DNA of 64,000 nt from Blastobasis lacticolella (lineage: Eukaryota; Arthropoda; Insecta; Lepidoptera; Blastobasidae): contig LR990064.1 of the NCBI GenBank assembly GCA_905147135.1, positions 10,868,001 to 10,932,000 on the forward strand, written 5' to 3'. A program made the translations under genes and the position numbers. How positions within the stretch are numbered: position 1 is the first letter of the stretch; each line of letters begins with the position of its first letter. The notes below the pieces were generated by a model. It made no database searches and had not been told where the DNA came from. It worked only from the letters and a program-made list of their open reading frames with translations. Shown here in pieces: positions 1 to 12,500 of this stretch.

Positions 1-154
1 TGCAGTGTTGCAAACATAACAATGGAAAACGCTGCTGCCCATTTTCCAGTTTACGGAGACTCTAGATCTTTTGTCTCTAAACATTAGTCGCCTTGTACGA
101 CACCCACGAGTGTAAGGGGTTGGTGCTATTGTACTCTGCCGGACACCACACGGC
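1..154 (-). mobile_element. SINE-like repeat R2, cut by window edge
   Basis: This matches other copies in the window at 14107-14364, 15463-15657, 26766-27030, 42731-43003, 47985-48236 and 60820-61068. Read on the minus strand it starts GTGGTGTCCGGCAGAGTA, and complete copies end in GATGAT repeats. A GATGAT-type tail is typical of RTE-clade elements, so R2 may be a non-autonomous RTE-driven repeat; that is inference. There is no coding capacity. Confidence 0.8.
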
Positions 155-507
155 ACATTGAAAATATACGAGTTGAAGTAAACTTGGCCGAGGGTTGTCC
201 GACATTTTCTGTCGGTTAGATTATTGTCACTCTGCTGCAATCCTGTTTATATTAAAAATGCCCAAGTTTGTAAAGATGTTTGAATGTTTGGTGCTCCTAC
301 ACGGAACAACTACTTTTTATCCCGAAATAAATTTGCGTTCGTGAGTGCACGAAGAGTACTAACGATTAAACGCGTCATCGATAATAATTTGTTTTCTTGC
401 TTTAATTGATAGGTTACACATCATATGTATTTTAAGCCGCAACACCACATATCACATTAGATGTGTTCTAATATCATCTCTAATCATATTAACTTTTTGT
501 GTTTCAG

Positions 508-585
508 GCCGCATTTAATACTCCGCCTCAGGCATATCGAAAGAACAGAAATAAGAGATATCGAAATAACAGAAATGATTTACGC
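508..585 (+). CDS. Gene A exon, 26 codons, Arg/Asn/Tyr-rich
   Basis: The acceptor is TTTGTGTTTCAG and the donor GTAAGC follows at 586. In phase 0 it reads [11 protein letters not shown] then [16 protein letters not shown] second frame is also open. I chose phase 0 because the next exons demand it and because the peptide resembles the last gene B module (NRYNRGSYRNY). The 78 nt length keeps the frame. Confidence 0.72.
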
Positions 586-3500
586 GTAAGCCATTTGATA
601 ATTATTATGTCCATCCTCGAGACGATTTGAGCATCGGTGGCTGAGATCTTAAGGTATCCGACTCTTCAGCGAGAGGTATCGGGTTCGAATCCCACTGCGG
701 CCATGTACCAATGACTATTTTCTGAGTTATGTACGTTAGTTGATTTCTAACCGATGAGGGAAAACATTGAGATCAAACCTGCGCATTTGTGCGACTGAAT
801 GTGTAGTAATGATCCAATCTGGTCAGGTTCCCCTATTAATGACCCTGACCAGGGGATCCAGGGTTTGTCAGATCAGGTAGTTATAGTAAAAATAAATTAA
901 AATCATTTATTACGTCTATCTCACACATGGCACATATTACATTTGGTCATAATATATGGCATAATAGAGCATACAAAAAACAATGAGAGAGGGACAATGC
1001 TATCTTTACTTTATTACCTGTGCCATAAGGAGACGTGCAACGGGGCCACATTCAGCATAAGTCACGGCTGACGCCATGGCGCTGGTTTTCAGTTTGCCCC
1101 TCAGTGAAGTACGGCCGTACGTACGTAGAGTGACTGCCGTCAGTGACCCTTTTAATATCTTACGATATCTTTTAAAATCTTAAAATAGAGTACCTGACCA
1201 GATTTCCTATTTTCTATATTGTGTATAGTTGGTTGTCATGAATATGGATGTCATAACCCTTCATCTGACATACGAAAATTTTACCTATAGTTTTGCATGT
1301 ATGTCTGGGTACCGATTCTGGTGTGCAATGCAGTTGTTATTATGTTGCAATGTTACTGTGATGTTACTATAACTACGTCGAGGTATCGAGTCAGTCCCAG
1401 CATCATCCCAGTTAAATTGCAGTTAAATCATTGTTCGAACTTTGACACGTTTTAGTTGACAGAATTGAAGGCAGTTTGACAACTAAGAAAGATGCAACTT
1501 TGTAATTTATATATTTATTGGAGTACAAACAGCCATATAAAACCATAATGTAACTAATTACCAGAAAACGAATTGTGTAATAGTTCGATCTCATGAAAGT
1601 TGCAACTTAACATCTGTCATTTGAATAACAATCACACGTTTGACATGCGATGCAATTGTAATGTTACTGCAACTGAGACGATTTCCGTACCAGAATCGAA
1701 GCCCTGTGGACCGATTTGAATACGATTTTCTCTATTTGAAAGGCAGTTTAATTGAAATGGTTCTTAGCTTTTTTTTTCATTAAAATCGATTATGTGAGTT
1801 AGGAAGTAAAATTGGTCGGTTAGGTTATGCATTTTTGGGCCCCCCTGTACCTGACAGTTACTGGTTAGTGGTAACTACTTGGGACACAAAAAACGTACGC
1901 AGTTTTTCAGAGAGCGATCTTTATTTATTGCAGAGAGCATTGGACCTTGACAAGAAGGTTAGATCTTTAATTTATTTTCACATAGGCTACTTTATTTCAT
2001 AAGGATGTAAGTAACATTTACTTGAATATGTTTATCAAGCTGTTTAATTTTTTTTGTTTAACTAAGATCAAATACAGAACAATTATGCAGCTTGTCTTGT
2101 CTCTATTCTGCCTTTTTTTGGGTCTTGAACTAACTAGGGAGGGAGGCAGAGAATACTCATGTAATCTAGCGCGACCGGTTGGTTATGCTAGACACGCAAG
2201 AAAGACCTCAACACCTGTAGATTGTAATCTAAACACTGCTTTGGGACCTATAGCCGCGAAGGCTTTTCAGTTTCATCGAATGCGATACCCAATAGAGACG
2301 GGGTGCGTAGTTCTCATTTGTACACTTTATGGATAATTTAAACCCTCACCCAGACAGGTGCAACAATGCGTCCCACGATAATGTGTCCCGGTTTGAGACC
2401 CGGTGGTATTTGTTCATTACCATTACTTACAAAATGTGTTGTTTGTAGTTTGTCATGTGTTTGGTAGGCCTGCTAAATTTCTTGTTAGAAATCAGTACCG
2501 CCTGTTATGTTATATCTATTCTACCTGATGTTCGCTCGTTAAGTTTTTTTTATGTAATATTAACTCAAGATAACATTAGTATAAACTTTGATGGTTTTTA
2601 TGTGTCATTCACACTGTTTATTACAATTTTCGTTTATCATATGATAAATGAATTAAAAAAATATGTTCATGTTCATGTGTACAATAAACAGTTAAATGTG
2701 TAAAAAAATAAAACTAAAAATTAAGCGATAAAAAGAGGTTCAGCATTTGTGTTACGCAACCTTAATGTATGAATTATAGATGTTATACAATAAATGAATA
2801 AAATTTTCTTTTTTACAATTAAATTAAAAATTAAATGTCATTTATTTCAGGTACATAGGTCCCATAAATACATAATTAATAATGTCACATATAACACAAT
2901 AATAATAATGTCATACACGCAAGAATAACATATGTTACACAGGGCAATTACAATTAAATGTTATTATAATTAAAAATGTCAAGATATAAAAATCACAATG
3001 TCAACCAAGAAAAATTACAATTAAATGTAATAAAATGTCAAGATATAAAATTTACAGTGTCAACCAAGAAAAATTACAAAAATGTAATTAAAATTAAAAT
3101 GTCTAGATGTAAAATTCACAATGTCAATGTTAAATTACTAATGGTAAATCACATTAGACTAAAAAAAATAATAATATTTAATATAAATTATAAATAATAC
3201 TATTGAAGTTGCTATCAAATAGATAGAAACCATATTATATTGATACTATTGTTCTATTCGCGGACGTACGCACTCTCTCTTCGAAGGAGGCCCTAGCATT
3301 TCGCAATACTGCGAAGAAATCGTTAACTCTGTGCTCAGCGAACATACCAGACGCACTTCACCTCCACTGTAACCCCAGCATGCCCCTGAAGGCGTTGTTA
3401 TATTGTACTCTTAAGGTGTTATACGAGTACTTAGTGAAGGAGTACCACAGGTGGCTAGTGTAGAACCCCTGGCAGTACGCCTTGAACAGAGTCACCTTGG

Positions 3501-6500
3501 CGTCGTTCGAGCAGCGAGCAAACCGCCTCGCCAGCATGTTGCTTCGCGCGGCCAGCGCCCGCCGCGCCCTCTCGAGGTCCTCCTCATCCACCAGCCTATC
3601 CGTGACCACATGGCCCAAGTATTTAAACTTGGTTACAACCGCTAGCTGTGTTCCACATAGGTAAACCGGTAGGGTAACTTTTGGCATATTCTTATACACA
3701 AATGTCATAACTTCTGACTTTTTCACATTATATTTAAGGCCATGAATCATAGCGTATCGTTCACAGATTACTATTAATTTTCTGAGACCCTGGATCGAGG
3801 GGCTCAGCAACACCATATCGTCCGCGTAGCTCAGGTTATTTATCAAGTGTCCATTAACGTAGCATCCCACTTTGATATTGCTGAGCTCCTCGATTAGGTC
3901 GTTCATATAGAGGTTGAACAGTAAAGGCGACGTCAGTCCACCCTGCCTGACCCCGCATTCTAACTTATAGCTGTCGGATTCCACATTATTCCATCTCACT
4001 ACATTGGTCTGGTTCCCGTACCAGAATTCCAACAGACATGAAATATCTCTCGCTGCTCCCGTACGCCTTAGCTTGTTCCAGAGAGTATGAAAATGAATGA
4101 AAATGAAAAAGTATTTATTGAATTAGGATTACGTTAATTAATCTCTTTTCAAAAGTCAAAAATCTAACGGAAAACAAAGGGAAGTTAAGCGAGCTCATCC
4201 AGGTAGGGGGCGACGCATGCAGACCGATCAGCGCGTACGAGGGCTTACTCCGGCGAGACCCCGGGCACCGATACGCGCCACGCACATAACCGCCTAGGCG
4301 AATCATGTGCAGCGCGCGCCCGGCCCCAGCCAGCCCGCCGGCGCTCACACCCGCACGCACCAGCCGGCCTACCCGCGTCGCCCCCTGAGCTCGGAACAAA
4401 TAAGTAAAAAGAATGTCGTCTGTCTGTCAGTATGCCGCTTCAGTTAGGAAAATGACCATCTGTGGGAAAAAGAAACGGCAAGAAACCCACAGGTACACTT
4501 AAATATGATTACATTGCATTGATACATTTGTCAATTTAATTTGAGTGAGCCTGTTTTGATTGGAATATGATGTGAACCTCTACAAATCGGTCAAGATAAC
4601 TAAAAATAAAAATAAATTCAAAAACAAAAAATGGCACAGCAAAAGCAGGCCAGTCCACCAAGGCAGCACCCGTTCACGAGCATGACGCAGGGCCCAGCCA
4701 TCGTCCAATTCAACCATATTTGAGGGAAGAGAACGACCCGACCCCCATGCCAACACCAGGCAGACTTTTAAGTGAGCATGCGCTGCCAATGCCGTACACA
4801 TTAAAAAAAGATTTGTTATTCAATGACTATTACACATCAAATCATCCTCACCCAATTAACAAAATTGTAAATTTATAAATAACTTCCTATTTCGAAGAGC
4901 TAGTAGTACACCATACATTTTTGTCATTGATATATTCATCAATTTTATAATAGGCTTTTTTCATTAAAGTTGTTTTCACCTTATCTTTAAATTGTAATTC
5001 AGGCAAATTAATAATACATTCAGGAATATGATTATAAAATCTTATACAGTTACCCATGAAAGATGAATTTACTTTACTTAGTCTGAACAACGGTGTTACC
5101 AGTTTATTTTTGTTTCTTAAATTGACATTATGAATATCAGTATTTTTAGCAAATTGGGTAATATGCTTTCTAACATACATAATATTATCAAATATATATT
5201 GACTTGAGAAAGTCAATACATCAATTTCTTTAAACAATTCTTTGAGCGAATCACGTCGACGTAATCCATATATTGCTCTTACAGCTCGCTTTTGTAGTTT
5301 GAAAATGATGTCACTATCAACACACTTGCCCCATAGTATGATGCCGTATGACATAATACTATGAAAATAACTATAATAAACTAATCTAGCTGTATTCACA
5401 TCCGTTAGCCTCCTTATTCGCCACACGGCAAATGCAGCCGAACTTAACCTACTAGCCAATGATTCAATATGTGGGCCCCATTGAATTTTTGAATCTATAT
5501 TAACGCCTAAGAAAGTAGTTTTCTCTACCAACTCAAGTTGCGTTTTATCTAATATAACATTACATTGATTACTTTGTACATTAGGGAGGCAAAAATGAAT
5601 GCATTTAGTTTTTTTAGAGTTTAAGACTAAGTTATTAATCGTAAACCAATGAAGCACATTCTGAAGAACACAGTTTACTTCGTCTATATTATTATCTTTC
5701 CTATTAATTTTAAATATCAGTGAAGTGTCGTCAGCAAACAAGACTATACCAGCAATATTCTGCACCATGTATGGAAGGTCATTTATATATACAAGAAAGA
5801 GAAACGGCCCCAATATAGATCCTTGTGGCACTCCAATGCTTACTTTCCCACCCGCAGATAACTCGCCATTTACATTTACTTTTTGAACTCTACCTTCTAA
5901 GTATGATTTCATCATTTCAAGACTATCATGCGTAAAACCGTAATGTTTTAATTTTAGTAATAGTGTTGAATGATTTACACAATCAAATGCTTTAGACAAA
6001 TCGCAAAAAACACCTACTGCATTATGATGTTCTTCCCAAGCGCCAAAAATTTGTTGAATGAGGCTAATACCAGCTTCGGTAGTATTGCGGCCTTTTGTGA
6101 AGCCATATTGTTGTTGATGAAATAATTTATTACTGTTAAAGTGCACAATCATTTGACTTAACATGATTTTTTCAAAGATTTTACTGAAAACGGGCAGGAT
6201 GGATACCGGTCTAAAATTATTCAAACTATTTTTACAACCTGATTTGAATAATGGCACCACTTTACTGATTTTCATGAGGTCGGGGAAAACACCTACTTCA
6301 ACGCAAGCATTAAAAATGTAAGCTAAATATGGTGCTAAAATATAAACAACAGTACTTATAACTCTAACTGACATTCCCCAAATATCTTCCGTATTTTTCA
6401 ACTTAATGCTTTTAAAAGCTTTAATGATAGTTTTAGCGTCTACTTCGGAATAACAAAAGCCATTTTCACAGGCACCTATATTTTCTTTTAACAAGTTTTC

Positions 6501-9500
6501 TGCACTAATTGGGCACGAGTTTAGCAGCGAGGTAGTTTTAATCGGTATTTCGGTAAAAAATGTTTGGAACAACTCTGCCACTTCTTTATTTGCGGTACTA
6601 GTTCCGGTTTCTGTTTTGATTTCATAATGTGTATCACGAGGCTTTGTTTTCCCTGCCACCTTATTTATTACATTCCACACAGTCTTAGCCTTGTTTGAAG
6701 ACGAACTTATAATTTTCTTATAATGCTGTGATTTTGCAATTAGACAAACTTTCTTAAACATTTTTGAATATTTTTTGACATATTCTACAAAATCTTTATC
6801 ATGGCAATAAGCTCGCTGACCGTATAGTTCAAACATTCTATCTCTGCTTTTGCGGATACCTAAAGTAGCCCAATCACTAAATTTAGATTTACAGTTACTT
6901 TTTATTCTTTTTTGCGTAAAAACACTTTGATAAACATTATTGACAGAATTGAACATATCAGAAAATAGAATGTTTGGGTCATGAGAATTAAGAGAAAGGC
7001 CGGCAATGGTCTCCGATAAGGCTTGTTTGAAGTGTTCAATTCTCCTTTGAGTAATTGGTCTTGTAATTATTTCATTGATATTACATTGTTCCGTAAAATC
7101 AAAAACAACGAATTGTCCACTATGGTCAGATCTTGTAAAATTTATAATAGCCTTTTCGTTGACCTCGCAACAGCAGAATACATTGTCGATGCAAGTCGCT
7201 GATGATTCTGTGCATCGTGTCGGCTCTAAAAATACATAATTAAGATTAAAACTACGAAATAAGCTTATTATTCTCTTACTAAACGTTGTTTTTTCTAGTA
7301 AATTAACATTAAAGTCTCCACAAACGATTACCTTTTTTTTACACGTACAAAGTCTTTCTAAAACTTGTTCCATAGTTTTTTCAAAAATCTCATAGTTTTC
7401 ATTGTATGGTGGCCTATACACACAAAGTATGATGCACTTTTCTAGCTCCACGCAGGATAACTCAATCTTATGTTCAACTGAGAGGCCAGAAACATCTTTC
7501 CGGTCTTTCGATTTAATATTTTGCCGTACTGCAATTAATGAACCACCACGGGAAATAGATTTTCGATTAAAACAACTAATTATATTATAGTTAAATAAAT
7601 TAAATGACATGTCAGATTCCCTCAGCCAGTGCTCAGTTAAACATAAAACTTCTACAGGAGTTTTCTTTAAATATAATTCTATTTCATGTTCTTTGCCAGA
7701 AAAACCTTGTATATTTTGATGAATTAATCGTAAACAATTCTTGGGCTTTTCTTTTGTCTTAAAATCTAGTTTAAAGAGCATCCTTTGTCCTTAGATGATA
7801 ACATGCAGGAGCCCTGGTCAATCCTACTTACGCTAATATTGTTATAACAATTAATATTATAAGCTAACAATGTAGTAATATACTTTTTGTCCTTTTGCTT
7901 GAGATACAATGTATCATATGTACAAATAATATTGCCAACAAATTTGTTGATGTCAAAAAATGTAAATGCGTTACTATAACGAGTCAAATTATATAAACAT
8001 GTATTCAGTCTATGAATACGTCTATTTAACTTAGGGTCATTATTTGTGTATGGGAAAGCACACAAAGTAATTTTATTAAAATTATGGGACTGAATTTTTT
8101 GAAAACTCTCTACGATATCATTTCTAGTTATTCCCATGCTATTTCCGACCATTACTATAATATTGGTACGGTCTTCATTACATTGTTGACTAGCTACATT
8201 TATTATCTCATTAAATGATCGGTTTGGCAAACAATGATTACATACAGATGTATTGACATCATTACTTATTAATATGCCCATGCCTTTGCCAAGCGAATCG
8301 GAATATATTATGGTGCGTATTGAACTCTTTGCCGTGTCCGTAGTGCCCGCCAATCTCGTTGTCGCCACGACGGCCGGGGCGGCTGGGGTCTTGTGGGGCC
8401 TGACGACCGCGGGCTGGATGTGGGCCGCGGGGGCCGTAGAGCGCGTCGATCTCCTTGCTATGGTGGCATAGGAGGTGGCCGCAATAGCCGGTGCGTCTGT
8501 GGCCTTGAATGGCTCGTCGACGGCGGGCTGGATGTAGGCCGCGTGGGCTGTAGAGCGCGTCGTTCTCCTCGCAGCGGCGGCATAAGAGGTGGCCGCGAAG
8601 GCCGGGGCGGCTGAGGCTTTGGGGGGCCCGCCGACAGCAGGTACGATGTGGGCCGCGGTGGCAGAGGTGGTCGCGACGGCCGGGGCGGCCAACACCTTAC
8701 ACCCGGCGCCCGCGGGCTCGACGTTCACCGCAGGAGCCGCGGTGCTCGCAGCGTGCGCCTCGGGGGCGACGACAATGTTTTGCGGCTGGGGCGCGGGGCG
8801 CTGAAGCTGCGAAGCGACACACTCACATTCCTCTTCTTTGGCAGTCATCAGTCGTTCGATCATGTCCGTGTTTTCATTTGACAACTTGACCATTTCAGAG
8901 GTAGCTTCTCTCCAAGTAATGATTTCATTTTGTGCTATTTTATATTTTCTATTTACTATCTTTAAGTCTACTTGCAACTTTTTTATTTTTTTATTCATCT
9001 CGTGTGTCTCCGTGGTATGAGTTTGTTGCGCACGTACCAATTTAGAATTACAATCTTCAAAATCAATTCGCAACTTTTTCGTTAATTTTTTAATTATATT
9101 TATATTAAGTAAAGATGCCATTGATGTGGTCTCATTCCAGGAATTGCATAGGTCAGAAGTGTTTTCAGACACTGCTTGGTGATCATGTTCTGGTTCTACT
9201 AATTCATCATAAAGACACTGGGATTTTTGGTGTGAATCGCAAGACTGTCGCTGCTCATATTTTGTTATGATATTGTGAGCCTCGCTCAGAGCTAGCTCCA
9301 GTTCTGAGATTCTGCTCAAGGCACTTGTGTAATTCCTGTGACAGGTCTGCTGTTCTGTGAGTACTTTGCGTATCTCGTCTCTGTCCCTGGTTACTTCCAA
9401 GTACTCCTTATGCATAGATGCAAGCTCACTCTTTAACTGAGTGTTAGTGCCAATGATGCTTTGGATCTCCTGTTCTGCGTCTATGCGTTCCTCCAACAGC

Positions 9501-12500
9501 TGGTCGCAGAGAGTTTTGGAGCATTTCAGCTCGTCCAGCGCCAGCTGCAGCTTGCATTCGATCTCCTCGCAGGCAGCGCGTCGTGTCTTCACCATATTTG
9601 AAGGTATTCGTCAGCACTGGGCGGCCTGAAACTGACAACAAACCGGGACAGCAGAAATTCCAACACGAATATTAGGAAGGAACACGTGAAGCTATCTTTA
9701 ATATTAATCCAACTAATCTATAGTTTGTAAATATATAAATAATATACTATATTATTTAACCTTGTCAATAGTCAAACAACCCCAAACAAATATTTAAATA
9801 TCTATTAATTACTTTCTAATACGTACTATAAACTGCTAATTTAGTTCTCCACTTAACAAAATATTATATATTATGGCAAAGCGCTCCACTGATTTGAAGG
9901 AGGCTCAAGTCAATAAGTTAAATTATACCTATGAAATGGCAAACAAACCATACACTGCTAATTTAGATATCTACTTAACTAAATATAATATAATTTTGGC
10001 AAAGCCCTCCACTGTTGTGGAGAAGGCTCCAGTCAAGCAGTTATTACCAACTAACTGGCAAACAAACAATAAAATAGCCTGTTAACTACCTACTTACTTA
10101 ACATTAAAAAAATAATCTATATTATTTCACTTATTTCACTGATATTAATGTGGTCAAACAATGACTTAATACTTATACTTATACCTACGAACTATAGTTA
10201 ACAAACAGCAATACAGTTTGCTAATTTAGCTGGGCAATCCCCTATTTAATATGTATCTATAAGCAATTATGCAAGCAGTTTTAAGAGGTATGGTAAATCC
10301 AATTTACGAGCCCCTGCTATTAAGTGACTATTATTAAAATATTCTGACAACAACTAGTAATACCTACAAACATTAGGAATCTGTAATCAGTTAATCACCT
10401 ATCACCCATCGGTCTACACCTAAGTACCACGCTAGCCAGCTGGGTATGTCAAACTACCCACCCACCCACATTACAACGTAAATGGAATAAAAAATGGAAA
10501 AAGTTAAATAAGATAAATACAAAGCGGGAAAGATAAACAGGGGAAAGGCAGGCGTTATATAATAAATTAAAGTTAAAGTTAGATGAGAGGTCTTAGAATG
10601 AAGAGTAAAAAAAGAGGTAGGTATCTGTTTAGCACCTACTCTGTACCTAAAGCAAATCTGCAAAAACGGCGGACGCATGCACCTACCGCAGAGAAATATG
10701 TGCCTTGTGTCTTGTATTGATGCGATATTGTTATTTCTGTGCAGTATGTGTTAGTGCTGTCTGAGGTCAATGTTTTTTGTCTTCTACTTCGCTTCCACTA
10801 ATTGTCAAGCGAAGAGAGCCGGTAAACTGGACCTAGTGAGTGGATAAACGTTGTTCACTAGATAATGTGAACGCTGTGCAGTTTAAAATTGCGTGTTTTA
10901 TGTTTAATAAGTGTATAGGTAGGCAAACCAAACACAACACTCCAATACGCAGGCGAATACGTCCACAGTCAAATTCGTGGGGTTCGTGGGGTTACCACCA
11001 GCGACTATCTACGTAAATATAGTAGGTGAGTAGCTATGAATCTATAAACTCGAAAATTTCGATTTTTTCGATTTCGATTTCCGCGGCTTGGCAATCTGTT
11101 GGATACCTACGAGTGCAATACGTATCGCGTAGGTACTCACTCACCGGTAGTAATAACAATCGATAATTATTTAGGGATCAATTATGAATGAATACGTATA
11201 ATAGGTATGTAGGTGTAGAAAGATAGATGCAATCTGTTTCGATAATTATAGAAGTAAGTCCTTAACAAAATTACCTATTCTAAATATTTTACAGTACGTA
11301 GATAGGCTTAACTAAATCTGTGCGTGAAAGTTAGTAAAACTAGCAAAATAAACAATACTCGCCTGTTTCGTTGTCCTCTTATTTCGATCGAACAAAGGCG
11401 ACCGTTACGACTTTAGTGTCGTTATAATAACTTTTTTGCCACAAACACTGGCACCATAGAAATCGTAACACTTGTTTGTTATGATATACTGTCACAAATT
11501 AATAACTTGTTTAAACTTATCAACAATTATAACTATTTTTAAAATAAATTAATTGACGAGTAATGCAATTTCACGTCTTAACCCGGGTATTTCCAACTAC
11601 CCTCCTCTCCTCCTGTATTATAGTTAATTGTGTCAAAAGCGCGAACTTTTCCAAAACTTTTGAGAATATAGTAGCCAGCGATATAGGACGGTAATTTGAC
11701 AAGTTGGAGACGTCGCCTGTTCTGTTTTTTACGAAGGACACTACGTTGGTGCGCATGAGAGCATCGGGCAAGTGAGAGTGTGCGATACATTTATTAAATA
11801 GAGTGGCCATTTTATGAAATAAAAGGGGGCTAGCGTTAATAATATGTTCAATACTAAGATGGTCATGCCCCGGTGACTTTCCTCGCTTCATGTTTCGCAC
11901 ACACATGAACACCTGTTCCGGAGTGAATCTCGTCTCCACCTCGGTTTCCGGCGCGGGCTGCGACGAGCGCTGCGCGTACGTCCCGTCATCAATACACGAG
12001 TCAGTCTTAATATTAAATTGTTGCGCAAACATATTCGCAATCTCTTTAGTGTCCCGAGAGCCGTTAACACTTATTGGAAGTGCAGGTTTCCTGTCAAGGC
12101 GCTTAGTAGATTTCCAAAAGTCACAGAAATTTTTAGCATGTCTATGTTTTGCTAAAATGTCCATTTTGAATTGCTCTTCATTTTTTTGACAGCAGCTGAT
12201 TTTATTTTTAAATTCTTTTCTAGAGCTATGCATCTTTTCATAGGTAATACCTTGCTTGGGTCTGCCATGTAACTTCCACATCTGATAGTAAAGTAAAGTA
12301 GTGGTAGTAAAGCCTTGCCGTATAATGCAAGTGTTTTACATGTAGGTTCCACCCAGTTATTTGACGATATATTCGAACACAGTTTTTGCCTCTATAAGAG
12401 TTAATAGCGGCTTTGGTTAAACAACTAATTATATTTTTATAGACTACATCAATGCTGTGCTTATGATCGTGGTTGTTACATGTCAGTCCCTCGCACGGAG

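Larger units (their letters stand above)
4447..9660 (-). mobile_element. CR1/Kiri-like non-LTR retrotransposon, nearly intact
   Basis: Two long minus-strand ORFs overlap by 16 bp: ORF1 at 7766-9595 and ORF2 at 4887-7781, with about 440 bp of 3' UTR down to the R1 repeat. No stop or frameshift interrupts either ORF. The two-ORF layout with an esterase-like ORF1 plus APE and RT in ORF2 is known for CR1-group elements. Exact ends are estimates; no clear target-site duplication was found by eye. It inserted antisense to gene A in its largest visible intron. Confidence 0.85.

Noticed and set aside
661..712. tRNA gene at the tRNA-like head of SINE R3
   Set aside because: There is a B box, but no closed cloverleaf could be drawn, and the same head recurs in all R3 copies followed by the same body.
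1934..1957. Possible gene A exon AGA...AAG (RALDLDKK) with acceptor TTTATTTATTGCAG
   Set aside because: The donor would be GTTAGA and the following intron only 46 nt or less before the GAT exon. It is open and in phase but too weak to annotate.
2022..2336. 104-aa plus-strand frame after the GAT exon
   Set aside because: It runs through the R5 repeat, has no domain, and part of it is shared with 53415-53660 in a broken frame.
8253..8804. Several plus-strand open frames opposite ORF1
   Set aside because: They are antisense shadows of the GC-rich Ala/Pro block of the LINE ORF1.
11249..11258. GTAAGT following TATAGAA
   Set aside because: It would make a 2-nt exon out of phase.
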